Shown here: positions 13,439-24,275 of the stretch, in pieces
How the letters are laid out: each line of letters begins with the position of its first letter
How positions within the stretch are numbered: position 1 is the stretch's first letter
Assembly (NCBI GenBank): GCA_003439945.1
Contig: QVRM01005387.1
Coordinates: 62,001 to 126,000, forward strand
Length of the DNA: 64,000 nucleotides
DNA from: Dermanyssus gallinae
Lineage: Eukaryota; Arthropoda; Arachnida; Mesostigmata; Dermanyssidae
Direction: 5' to 3'
The notes under the pieces: generated by a model
Told to the model about the DNA's origin: nothing
Seen by the model: only the letters and a program-made list of their open reading frames with translations
The model's database searches: none
Made by a program: the position numbers and the translations under genes

Positions 13439-16400
13439 TAGTAAAAGAAACGAGAAAACAGATGTACACAACGCTAGCCAGAGAAAGACGGAGACGGAGA
13501 CGAGGAAGCGGGGTGGGGGGGGGATTGGGGGGGGGAGAGGACAGTGGCGGGGAGGGGAGAAGAATAAAAAACGGTAACATTAGTAAGTCTGGATGCCTTT
13601 GCTGCCGTCATGGGCAAAACGAGATACAAGGGGCACCTACTTTTTGCCGGCCTTTTGGCCTGGAATCCGTTCCGACATCCACGCAGGGGCGCTGGCCTGT
13701 AGACCGGACCGGTCGGGCAGAAGCCGAAGAACGTGTCTCCATTTCGACACAGCCGACAACAGTTGTTGGACGGAATCACCATCTGTAGCAGCAGCATCGA
13801 CAGTAGTAGTAGTAGAAGTAGTTGTAGTAGTAGCAAAACGTGGCACGAAACGACGGCGCCGCCTCTCGCCATTTGAGCACGCACCTAGTTAGCGACGCGC
13901 GTGTGGGTATTTCGTATCTCACAACTCCGAAACACAGCACAGCCGGCGATCGGCGACGGCCCACCACGCCTAACGCGCATGACGCGAGGCTTACGCGGGT
14001 GGGTTTGCGACAGACAGCACGGTTCAGCAGCACTCGCAACCAGATAAAATAAATGGCGTTCTTCGTTTATTGTTGAACTGAGAGAGAGAATGCCGATCGA
14101 AAGAATGCCGGTCGATCGGTCGTTCGGACGTTTGTTCGGAGATTCGTCGTTAGCCAGATGCGTCTCTTTCTCGTTGCGAGCTCGATCTCGCTGCCTTTGC
14201 AAGTGTTGCCTCCTGCAAGTGCGATGCCGATACGTGGCGGGACAACAAGCTTCTCGCAGGCAGCTCCCGAGCAGCACTCGCCACAACAGTAACTACATTA
14301 CATAGCAGCACAGCAGTAACTGCCATTATCACCACCACTACCAAGCCCCGTGCCCATTATCGGAGCTGCGACCTAACTTATGGCCGGCACGCGATAAGCT
14401 CAGCCGGTTAACATGAACCGTAGGAACTGCGACGAGGGGAGATAAGATCCTGCAAAGGGAGAGAGAACGAGCCAGAGAGATATTTAGAGAAATGGATGAA
14501 GAAGCAGACAATGAGAGAAATAGAGGGTAATCGAGAGAGAAAACGGATAAGAGATAGTTAGACATACAGACTGAAAAATAACACCGACAACGAGCGTTTG
14601 TATTGGCAACACATGGACGTGCTGCCGCAGTAGCAGCAGCCGCCGCCTCCCGAATCCGGTCTGCATGTTCTTGCTGCTGTGCACGTGCGGGACCCGGGGC
14701 ATGCACGTGCACAAGTGCATGCGCACGAAAGGGCGGCTCGGAAAGTTCTAGTAGCTGGCAATTTGGAAGCCACCACACCGAGAGGGAGACGAGTCACAAG
14801 CATATGGTTATGACATCGAGACTACGCCCAATCATCACAGTGGCGCTTCCATGGAGATAGTCGATGAAATACATGTAACACCAGGGTTATTTTGACTGTT
14901 TTGCACGAATTGTTGCCACCTGGTTTCATGGTCAATAAGGAGTATTACCGCAACGAAATTTCTGAATTGAGCGTTTAAGATGATTGCGCGAGAACGTCCG
15001 ACGCAAGAGACCTTACCTCTAGGCACACAGCTCTTAGATCCTTCATCGCGAAAGCGCACCGGCGCATACAGACGTGTTAAATTTGTTTTCGAAGAGTAGG
15101 AAAGAATGTGCCACAAGGGCATTTCACCGTGCAGGAGCGATTTTAAAGGGAACAAATATACTCTGAACACTTTGTGGTGACAAACACACGGCCTCGTATG
15201 CTCCATAGACTCTAAATTGTATACATGCTACAATACATACGCATGTGTCACATGACCCACAAAAATTATTACTGTAAATGCTGCTTTATCTAGTAGTATC
15301 AAGTAGTGACGGTGGCTTAGGCGGCTAACGCACCGTCCGAAACGGGGCGTTGTCATGGCAACCACGGTTAGCAAAACATCGCTAGTTCGAGACCTGGCCG
15401 TGCTGGTTGAATTTGTTGGACGTGGTTGTCATTGCCCTGCTGCTACATACCTCTGCCGGAGAAAGCCTATAAAATTCCAGTACGAGAACGCGATGACGAT
15501 AGATGCATTTAGACGATATCGTGCCACAGGCAACTTAGCCCATTACGAACGTCTAAAATGTGGTTGCCAGAGCGCTAAAAAAAAATTGTATTATTCGACC
15601 ACTAGTTCCAGTCACACTACCGCATAGTTTGTGGTAGTTAAATGTCGTCAAATGATGTATTTTACACGAGTAGGTGGTTTAGTAGTGCACCCCATATCGC
15701 AAGCTTGCTAAGCAACGACAATTGTTTGCGATTCGGAATAAAATGCACTAAAGTTGACTAAGTAAATTGAAACTAAATTCACTGTGTCGCAAACGGCACG
15801 GCACAGGCATGCCTGGGTTTTGATCTTTAGAGTTCTGGTCATAACGGAAAACTTAAATGTAGAACTTTTATGTATTTTACTAAATGTTGTGAAACTGCTC
15901 GGGAAAATTTAATTCCAGGTTTGATTGTTCTTGAGGACTACAGTAATATTATAATATGTATGTTGTAAATAGTATTTTCAAATCTTTCAGCGGGGTAATG
16001 CCGCCTTTGTGCGCGGAACACTGCTAGACTGGACACGCCCGAACCTGGAGGATATATGACATTTTCACTTATTTTAGCTGGTGTACACGTTCATAAGGAG
16101 ACAATTGTTACCTCTGAAATTTAAGCAAATACAATTTCTAGATCTAGTACTTATATATATATATATACTAATCGCACGTAATTGTATTTCCAGGAGCAGC
16201 TGCCTACAACGCTGGCAAAGGCCTTAAAGGTGAGTAAATTAAGACAAGACGAGTTAATACAATGTCAAAGTGACAATGGAGACGGCTGCACCCATGGCCC
16301 TTGCCTTAGCGGACTTCCACAGGGCAGAAACGTTTGTGGACTTAACGAATTCTGTTTGGTTTTCAGGTCCAAGAGGACGTTTCGAAGAATCTCACAGTAA

Positions 16401-18582
16401 TGAAAAATTCACTTCATGGAGCTGGCCAGGGTGACTCCAACTCGAACATGCAGGTCCGTCCGACGATGTAGAGTGCCCTCGACAACACAATCAGTTAATT
16501 ATTTACAAAAATATGCTTTAGCCCTCAGTAGAGAGGTAGGGCTATAGCTTTCCTATCGACTTAAGGCCTTAAGTAGATGCACGTTTCTCAATACGACAAC
16601 TTGTCTTCTGTCCCATGCAAGGACTAAGAAGGGAACGCTGCATTGTCGTGTCATCTATTTAGGACAATAATAATTGGTATTCGTTAGCGCTATGCAAACA
16701 TTGGCCACATAAACGTGCTAAACGCGGATTTACGGTACTGACTGTATAACGGATGAGAATGTAAAATTCGCTGATAATGAACGCTTAATGTTTTTTTCTT
16801 CATAATTGAAACGTTTTGTTGTTCGAGCAGCACACGGTCATGTTATTCGTGTTACCGTGCAATCGAACATTTATGGCCGATTAGTTCAGGTGCCATGACT
16901 CACGCTGGCCTTATGGAGCATTGGTGCGTGGTGCTGCATGCATAATACTTTAGAATGTAGCATCGACGTTCTCCAGTATTAGCAGTATTTTTCTATCAAT
17001 ATTTTTTTCAGATAGACAATGGCTTGCAAAATGCATGATGCATAGCGGGCGCCGCGGGTAAAACCAGACTGTTGGTAGTGTGGTAGTCATAACGAATCCA
17101 CTAAACTCCAGTCCTGCTCTTTGTCTCTTTTTGTCGAGGGTGGCCAGAGTTGTGCTGTTGTCTTTTCGAGATTACTTTTTCATTAAGGTGAGATCAGTAG
17201 TCGTCGTTGTCGTAGTACTATATAGTAGTAGTAGCTACAAAAAAAAATACCTTTTGGGCTGACCCTCAAACAAAATTTCACGTCCACGGGACTGCTTTTC
17301 GCGTTACTTCATAGACGGACACCCCCCCCCGCCCATAAATACAACGGTGTGCAACGGTGGGGCTCGAACCCGCGCACCTATGTGTCTACTCTGGTCGCAA
17401 GGCGAATGCACCCACCACGCCACCGGGTTCGACGTGGTAGTAGCTTTTAGACATATATATATATATAGTATATCTAATAGTAATAATAGTAGTAGTATTA
17501 GTAGTACTATTACTACTACTATAGTAGTAGCCATAATCGTATAATTGCATAATCTGTATAATTGTTCATGTTATATGCATACTCAATATGAGTAACACAA
17601 ATATGATGATGAAATATATTTATTAGTAGTAGTAGCAAAGGCATTCCCGAAGCCGTCGTCACGAAACACATATACTCGTATATACGCAGAGCTAAGCGGT
17701 CGAGTGTGTCTTGTGCAGGGATCCCAACTGGGCCAGGAAGTGTATAGCTCGCATCTGCTGTTGCTGCTCGTGCAGAATCTTTCGAAGATCGACTTCGAGG
17801 GGCGCAAGGATGTCGTGCACATCTTCAACAACGTGCTGCACCGACAGTTCGGCCCGCGGTTGCCTACCGTCGAGTATCTCTACCTCAAACCGCAGGTTCT
17901 GTTCCTTCTGCTCAGCGGCTACGAAATGCAGGAAATCGCGCTCAACTGTGGCGCGATGCTACGCGAGTGCATCAAATACGAGGAGCTAGCCAAGGTCAGT
18001 TAGTTGGAGACGAGAAAGAAAGAAAGAAACGAAAGCGGTTTGTCAGCAATGGCAAACAGCTCGGTAGTGGCCGGTAACTCTGCAAGAGACGAGAAAGAGA
18101 AAGGCCGACGCTTCCCACAACTGCTAGATGAGCCTGTCTTAGTGCTTACTGGCTTTAGTTGATTGGTTGACTAGTGACCAATAGACTAGTTGCACGACGA
18201 TGTATACCTGTTATTCAATCGTACTTTTCTATAATTTTTCGTTTTTGACCTTACATTTTGGAATGCATATAGTAAAAGGGCAGAATGCGGCGCTGCAATT
18301 TCTTTCGTTTTCTCCGATCGGTCGGTCGCATGTCGGCCAAACTTTCCAATAGTGTCCAATAGACGCGGACAAACTAAACGCGTACTCGAGGACTAGCACA
18401 TCACTGTCGCCGTTATTGTGATCGAGTCACTGACAGTTTTTGTGCTACGTCACGAGAGGCACTCCGAACGTGACAGGGGAGAGTGCGGGGCGTAGAAGAT
18501 CGAAAGAGAGATAGGCGGTTCGGAGCCCTGCCCTGTGTGTGGCCGCTCCGCCCAGTTCTGATGCGGGGGGGATTTGCGTGTC

Positions 18583-18616
<34 letters not shown>

Positions 18617-20256
18617 AGCAAGAGAGAGAGAGATAGTCTTCGAGGTGAGGCCTGCATGTTCCATTTGGCTGGCAGAGCAATATCGTGCCCACCATTGCTT
18701 CTAGTGTTGTATAAGGCATGGGCCGGGAAGCGGGAAGCAAGGAGCTATTGGTAAAATCGGCGAGCGATAATCCCACCGACACCAAACACAGCCCGACACA
18801 GCAGGTGTGGGAACGTCCGTTGGGAGTTTTCGTCTTCCTCGTCCTCGAGGGTGCGGAGATTATGGGATAGGGATCATGGCAAATGGGATTAGACTGTGGC
18901 CCTCCCGCAGCTGCCGCCTACGTCTGTGGCGCTGTGCGATGGGCCATTGGAACATTGCATCTAAGGGCAAGGGTATTACCTCACGATTATGGTCTCGAAC
19001 CTAGACGAATCGTCCCTATTATTGTGTTCACGAAGGACATTTAGTCAAAAGCTCAGGCGAACGTGCGCGGAAAGTTAGTGTTCTTTGGTTTAAATAACCA
19101 TTCGTATCGCTCATTTGGATCTTATATCTTGTCTCGATAGCGAGTGCTCAACTGCACTGTTCATATAATTTGTTTTATTCTTACAATTCTCACATGCACA
19201 AATGTGTTTACATCGCGCAGTGTTGTAGTTTAAACTTGAAATTGTGGTTGCAGTTCGAGACGGCTAAATATCTGAACACGAGGAGTCAAAAAGACGCGCA
19301 GGAATGTTTTGGCGTCGTATTATTTTACATTTCGTCGTTGTTTTGAGGCGGGAGTAGAGTGAGAGAAATTCGATTTTTTTTAGAGAGATTATATACTTTT
19401 AAAACTGTTAGTTCTGAAAGCGCTGGCAGTGTTCACAATTGAGATGTGTGCGATGTAAGGTAATGTAATGTGGTTAGAATAGTGAAAGTTAATCTGCATA
19501 AATAACGCTCCTCCTTCCTTCTCGATTCGAACTGTATTGCTACGTTCCAGCTGCTGCTGTGCTCGGACGAATACTACAACCTGTTCAAGTATGTCGATGC
19601 GGCATCATTCGACGTTGGCACCGACGCCTTTCTGACGTTTAAAGATCTGTTAACGCGTCACAAGATGTTGGTAGCTGAGTTCCTCGATCTCAATTATGAC
19701 CGGGTAACTAACTAACTAACTGTCTATGCATCTACACATAAGTAACATGATAAAATGTGTATGCGACCTAAACATATGGGTATTTTCGGGTGAATGTTAA
19801 CCAAACCCATATATGTTTCCCTACGCACTAGCTGAGACTACTTGCCACTTCGAGTTTTAGTCACTTTCCTATGGGAAGAAATGTGCGTAGAGAACAGAAG
19901 ATATATTGCTTTGCTTTTTAATCACGTTTCACGCTTAAATATTGACTGCTTGTTAACCCAATCAAATGATCTCTCTCTCTTTCCATTATGTTTCACGCGA
20001 ACGCCACCACAGATGATCACTCATTACCAGGCGTTATTGACGAGTGAAAACTACGTCACGCGGCGACAATCGCTCAAACTGCTCAGCGAATTGCTGCTCG
20101 AGCGGGCTAACTACAACTTTATGTCAAGGTATACTCCTAATATGTATATGTGAATAGTTGGCACAGTTTACTTATTAGTTTTTAAATTCAGATAAATTAT
20201 ATAGCATTTGCAAAGTTTGTTTGGCGGTTAGTGAAAACATATATGTATCTATCTAG

Positions 20257-20293
<37 letters not shown>

Positions 20294-21498
20294 GCAAATA
20301 ATCGTATATGATAATTATAATTTTTAGATGGTACGTTCAGACAAGGCACGTAACACACTTACGTAATAAACTCACTTACTTAACTTTCGCCAGGTATATT
20401 TCAAGTTCGGAGAACCTAAAGCTCATTATGAACATGTTGAAGGACAAATCAAGAAATATTCGCATCGAGGCCTTCCACGTATTTAAGGTATGCCATGACT
20501 TCGAGCGCCTTCCCAGGCGTAGTACCTTTAGACCTATGAGAAAATGACTCCACGTGTCGTGGAGGCTCGATTTATAATCATTATTATAGAGACGTCAATA
20601 TGGATTACCTGTTCTTAATTTTAAATTGATTTCAAAAAATAACTGAAAAGTTCAAGAATCGAGCATATAAATTGCTTTATCGTCGTCTTGAATTCTTATT
20701 AAGGCTAACACGACAACAAAATGTACTAAAACACCCCGCCTGCTTTGATTATTATTATTGATTGTTACCCATAGCCTGTATGTTGTGCCTTTTCATTTTT
20801 TTAACCCACAGTGCCGAGTTTAAGCTGGCTGCCTAACGAACTGTGTAGAAGGGATCACCAAGGTGTACGTAGCGAACAAAGTAATAGTATTAGTTGACGA
20901 TCATCCGTTTTGCCTTCAGAGCCGGATTGCTATTATGCTATACACATCTGCCTAATGTTCTGTATTCATTAGGTGGCCTAGTAGTCAATCGAACTAATTG
21001 GCTAATCTAATAAATCGTCGTCGGTCTCGTCTGTCTGTCTGTCGGACGGACGGACGGACGGCGTTTGCCTGCCAGGTGTTCGTTGCCAACCCGCACAAGC
21101 CGAAACCGATCCTCGACATTCTCGTACGCAACCGTGAGAAGCTGGCCGACTTTTTGTCGCGCTTCCAGCTGGCCAATGAGAACGATGCCGGCGTCGAGCA
21201 GTTCAACGAGGAGCGCAACTACGTGATTCGCCAGATCAGGGAGCTCAAACAGCCACTGCCAGCCACTTCGGTGGCGGCGGCGGCAGCAGCAGCCGTTGCG
21301 GTCACCGCAGCCGTTCCACCACCTCCGGGAGGCGTGGGGGTTCTTGGTGGCGGCGGCGGTGGGGGCGCTGGCGGGGCCGGCCTGCTCCAGCAGCCGGGTG
21401 GCGTGGCCGTTGTGCCCAACCACGGCGCCACTCAGCCGGCTGGCTTACCCGGCCCGTTGGTTCCACCGACCCTGCCGCCCAAAGAAGGCTCTGAATGA
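11337..21498 (+). CDS. Mo25: MO25 / calcium-binding protein 39 homologue (LKB1-STRAD scaffold), multi-exon
   Basis: Exons by GT/AG and phase: 11337-11438, 16367-16453, 17719-17994, 19551-19703, 20013-20128, 20394-20487, 21076-21498 (416 residues); an optional 36-nt exon at 16194-16229 would give 428. Start: [20 protein letters not shown] is the family N-terminus, at the first ATG after an acceptor at 11314-11315. Strong family signatures include [40 protein letters not shown] and [22 protein letters not shown]25 proteins are cytoplasmic, armadillo-like helical-repeat scaffolds; they bind the STRAD pseudokinase and lock LKB1 in its active form, and also activate MST/SPAK/OSR1 kinases (family knowledge). 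The conserved core ends at QIRELK, about residue 334, the usual family length. About 81 extra Ala/Gly/Pro/Val-rich residues then run to TGA 21496-21498. All junctions keep frame. Donor 16454 (GTCCGT) is weak. Confidence 0.95.
11750..12070 (+). repeat. Dispersed repeat, copy A (probable retroelement fragment)
   Basis: Diverged copy of the sequence at 25740-26210. Shared blocks include CAGTGTGGGA, CCGGTTGGA-like sequence and ATAGAACAGTACT, in the same order and orientation. A frame here reads [12 protein letters not shown] against SIEQYYGPLGEV in the other copy, hinting at an old coding repeat. Family unknown. Confidence 0.5.
12330..12890 (+). mobile_element. Decayed mariner transposase fragment in Mo25 intron 1
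   Basis: Broken frames show mariner transposase pieces in order. Near 12370-12440: [17 protein letters not shown], like the block before the catalytic domain. Near 12555-12605: [15 protein letters not shown], the region holding the first catalytic Asp. Near 12650-12700: [14 protein letters not shown], matching the QSMEW-x-H-x-x-SPxxKK block that follows. Frameshifts and stops separate them. No terminal repeats were found, and the family differs from the intact-length mariner at 54770-56059. Confidence 0.65.
13019..13068. repeat. (TA)n microsatellite
   Basis: TA array of about 50 bp in Mo25 intron 1. Confidence 0.9.
13401..13437. repeat. (TA)n microsatellite beside a G-rich run
   Basis: TA array of about 37 bp; a G-rich, quadruplex-prone run begins about 70 bp downstream. 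Confidence 0.9.
13509..13557 (+). other. G-rich tract, candidate G-quadruplex
   Basis: Runs of four or more G separated by 1-3 other bases occur at least three times within 30 bp, followed by further GGGG runs to 13557. It lies on the coding strand of Mo25 intron 1, so the transcript could fold. Sequence pattern only. Confidence 0.5.
15304..15400 (+). repeat. tRNA-like unit with A/B-box-like sequences
   Basis: TGGCTTAGGCGG near 15312 resembles an A-box and AGTTCGAGACC near 15383 a B-box. A tRNA-derived SINE head or tRNA pseudogene is possible. No second copy is present and I could not fold a standard tRNA. Confidence 0.3.
16194..16229 (+). CDS. Mo25: Candidate 36-nt cassette exon of Mo25
   Basis: Encodes [12 protein letters not shown] in phase 0. 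It is bounded by a good acceptor (TATTTCCAG|G) and a strong donor (AAAG|GTGAGTAA). The flanking constant exons are also phase 0, so inclusion or skipping keeps the frame. Skipping gives [15 protein letters not shown], which matches MO25 proteins as I recall them, so inclusion would be a lineage-specific insertion between helices near residue 34. Real use needs RNA evidence. Confidence 0.4.
17246..17432 (-). mobile_element. tRNA-derived SINE, copy 3, in Mo25 intron
   Basis: Minus-strand copy in the intron before 17719. The head preserves A-box-like sequence (rc of CCACCACGCCACCGGG) and B-box (rc of GGGGCTCGAACCCGCG); the body ends as in the other copies. It carries an expanded C-run at 17322-17332. 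Confidence 0.8.
18586..18614. repeat. (TA)n microsatellite
   Basis: Short TA array in the 1.6-kb Mo25 intron between 17994 and 19551. The rest of that intron shows GA-rich sequence and nothing else recognisable. Confidence 0.85.
20258..20290. repeat. (TA)n microsatellite
   Basis: TA array in the 265-bp Mo25 intron between 20128 and 20394, only about 100 bp before the acceptor. Confidence 0.85.
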
Positions 21499-21672
21499 TC
21501 CGCAATGCACGCGGTTGCCGCCACCGCCTTCACCCCCACCCCCGCGTCCGCGTCCGCGTCCGCGCCCGCTTCCCTTACCCCACACGGCCGCCCCCACGAT
21601 GTGACCGCTACGACCGTGGTCACGACGCTTCTCAGCGGCTCGTCGGTGCTTGCAGCTCCGAACGTCGATGAG
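21499..21672 (+). CDS. In-frame open extension after the Mo25 stop, ending at a splice donor
   Basis: The frame used by Mo25 stays open for 58 codons after TGA 21496-21498 and ends at a phase-0 donor (GATGAG|GTGCGG). It is Ala/Pro/Thr/Ser-rich, much like the annotated tail before the stop. It would join in frame to the poly-Q exon at 22054. This could be stop-codon readthrough, an isoform that splices around the TGA (a TTGCAG acceptor lies at 21649-21654), or simply a GC-rich 3'UTR in which stops are rare. Treated as candidate only. Confidence 0.3.
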
Positions 21673-21735
21673 GTGCGGCACATAATTTATTCATTTATAT
21701 CAACCAATATATACCAATTATATATTTGTAAATTA

Positions 21736-21914
21736 TAGAAATTACCAATTAGAATAATTTGCCAATTGTTATAATTGGTAAAAAATACCAATTATTATAA
21801 TTGGTAAAAAAATACCAATTATTTATATTAACACCAACATAAATAATTGGTATTTAATAATACCAATGATTAAATACCTTGGTGTAAATATATATATACA
21901 CTAAGGTATTTAAT
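21736..21914. repeat. Cluster of nested inverted repeats (AATTGGTA family)
   Basis: At least three hairpin-forming palindromes lie end to end: 21786-21806 (10-bp arms, 1-bp loop), 21812-21853 (15-bp arms ATACCAATTATTTAT, 12-bp loop) and 21869-21914 (18-bp arms with one mismatch, 10-bp TA-rich loop). All use AATTGGTA- or TAAATACC-type words. The cluster sits just after the candidate donor at 21673 and before a TA array. Confidence 0.85.
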
Positions 21915-21931
21915 ATAAGCTGCAATTCTTT

Positions 21932-21933
<2 letters not shown>

Positions 21934-21986
<53 letters not shown>
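21934..21986. repeat. (TA)n microsatellite
   Basis: TA array of about 53 bp directly after the palindrome cluster, ending in GTGTGTG. Confidence 0.9.
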
Positions 21987-21993
<7 letters not shown>

Positions 21994-22053
21994 AACGATA
22001 CATCTCTTAGAGCATGATATCTAACGTAACCGTAAATCTGTCAACGTTAACAG

Positions 22054-22137
22054 TCGAAGCCACAACACTCTCAACTGCAGCTGCAGCGCTTCGTGTATGA
22101 AAGGCAGACCGTCATTGATCAGCAACAACTACTGCAA

Positions 22138-22169
<32 letters not shown>

Positions 22170-22356
22170 GCAGCAGCAACAACAACAACAGCAACAGCAA
22201 CAACACTCTACTCAGCAATATTCCCAGCGTGAAGTCCAGCAGCCGCAACCACAACAACGTGTCACCATGTACATAACATATAACAACGCCGATAAAGGCA
22301 CGGAACCATCAATGCTCGACGATACAGTCTCGATTGGGACCCTGCCTATGGATTGA
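22054..22356 (+). CDS. Poly-Q candidate terminal exon downstream of Mo25
   Basis: Open from a clean acceptor (GTTAACAG|TCG) to TGA at 22354-22356, 100 residues, phase 0. The same frame has a stop overlapping the acceptor, so the frame exists only if spliced. It encodes a Gln-rich start, about 27 consecutive Gln, then a non-repetitive tail ending EPSMLDDTVSIGTLPMD. CAG and CAA codons are mixed, which points to protein-level selection rather than pure triplet slippage. It fits in phase to the open extension after Mo25 (21672), but could be the 3' exon of another, unseen gene. No family recognised. Confidence 0.45.
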
Positions 22357-22762
22357 GAAGCGTTATATAGGGTCATTGTCTGTACATGCAAACGCACCGC
22401 TAAACGCACTGTAAATGAAGACGCACCTTTGGGGCAGAACTACGCTCTTCTGCGATCAGTTTCCCCCAATGACCATCACGAGAACCAGCGACGACATAAT
22501 GTTGTTGTAGGCTGTATCTGTCCATACCATGTATACCTGTAAGTCCGGAGATAGAGACTAATCACTTGTCGTACCACACAGAGAAAGGGAGAGACTTAGC
22601 GACGCTCTCACAGTTCAATTGAATGGGGTGCAATTGGGCTGGCCTTCGATTTTGACGTGAAAACTATACGAAACTTCACTACCTCGTATTTTCCGTCTCA
22701 GCAATACCTTAAACGAGTGTATTAATGAGCGGTATTTGTGTATGTACATATATAACTGGATA

Positions 22763-22764
<2 letters not shown>

Positions 22765-22818
<54 letters not shown>
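22765..22818. repeat. (TA)n microsatellite
   Basis: TA array of about 54 bp; another of about 30 bp follows at 23155-23186. Confidence 0.9.
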
Positions 22819-22819
<1 letters not shown>

Positions 22820-23151
22820 TCTATTTTCGTAACATGTCTATTAACCCAAATTTGCGAATCTCCAAAATTCGCATATCGCGCCAGGGCCGAATTCGTAATG
22901 TTGAAGCCGCCGGCCAACGCTTACACCCCGTCCCATTGACAAGTATACTTATATTTGTGCGTAGGCTTTTTGTGTTAGATTATAATGTCATCGGAGGCGC
23001 TTAGTGAATATAGTTCACTGTGCTTGATTACGTTTGTGCAGGATTACCATCTACAGTTGGTGGTTGATATATTTGAAATTCAGTTTTCGTCGCTTTGTGC
23101 ACCACCGCAGCGTGTTTACTTGTTCACTTGCTCGTGCGCAGTTATATGTCA

Positions 23152-23189
<38 letters not shown>

Positions 23190-24000
23190 GCACATGTTAC
23201 ATCACTCATGGAATCGTAAACAATTAGAACAAGTTAATCCAGGATCGTATATTTACAGGGACGCTTGTCAGCGAGCGACCCATTATTCAGTGTTGCGTTG
23301 TAGCTATTTTGCCGCGTTTACTTCTTTTTGTTGAAGGCGAACCCAGTAAAGAAACCAACTGTGACATCCTGACCACACTCAAAAGAACGGGGACATAACG
23401 GGCTACACGTGCAGCATACACTATCTGCCACCCAAGTCGCAGCAAAGTGAAAGCAGGCTTCTGCTGGCTAAACTGCTTCGGCAAAGAACAAAACCTCTTA
23501 ACTAACTTCTAACAAATTGACTATATGAGCGACCATTAGGTTAAACGTAAACAAGCATTTCTACGCAGTGAAGCGCATTTGACGTAATGAGCCGAAACGT
23601 CTCTCGTACGAAATCTAAGTTGTGTTTCCATTGCCACAGTGAGCTCTAAGTAACGCGCAGCCGATCCTTATGTGACCGGTGTATCGCCGGAGTGCAATAG
23701 CAATGACGTGCGGTTCTTTCGTAAGCTATCTCGTCAGCTATAAATCATATACGAGCTAATATTATGTCTCGCTCTACACAGGTCTGTACTTATGTTTTAA
23801 TGGTGCATAGTTCATTTTTACTGAGCATTAGGACATTACTTGTGCTATAGCTGTTTGTAGTTGACTGATTCCTTACTGTTCTTTATGGCGTCTAGTAACG
23901 GCACTATTTCATTCTGCGCTTATAACTAGCATTTACCACTACGTGCAATATGTAAGTGGAAAAGATAACGTGTAAGGATCTGCAAGATTTAAGCACCATA
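22819..24000. other. Gene-free stretch downstream of Mo25
   Basis: Apart from the TA array at 23155-23186 nothing recognisable was seen; open frames are short and without motif. Confidence 0.4.
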
Positions 24001-24004
24001 TATA

Positions 24005-24275
24005 AAGGATGTTCGAAAATTCATTTTGGCCAGACTTTGGGGAGGCGTTGAACTCGTTGAAATGCTGCTTTTTGGAGGGAAAATATCGTCTATAAGCGGT
24101 AGGGGAATTACACATGTTAAATTAATAAAATGGGAAAGGGGAATGTCTAGTTTATATGTGACATGGAAACCACGACTGTTTATTGTTTCTCATATTCCAT
24201 TGAAAAAAATGCATATTTTTGACGAAATCTACGATGCCTCTAAGTCCGGCCAAACTTGGTTTAGACACCCTGGAT
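24005..24275 (+). mobile_element. Possible MITE-like element
   Basis: Begins with AAGGATGTTCGAAAATTC and ends near GGTTTAGACACCCTGGA, roughly inverted to one another. The right end resembles the right end of the 36644/41680 repeat: both have CATxTTCCATTGxAAAAAA followed by a CACCCTG terminus. No coding capacity. Divergence is large and the call is tentative. Confidence 0.3.

Noticed and set aside
21219..21683. Long minus-strand frames opposite the Mo25 C-terminus
   Set aside because: Shadows of GC-rich coding sequence with few stops; no family match.
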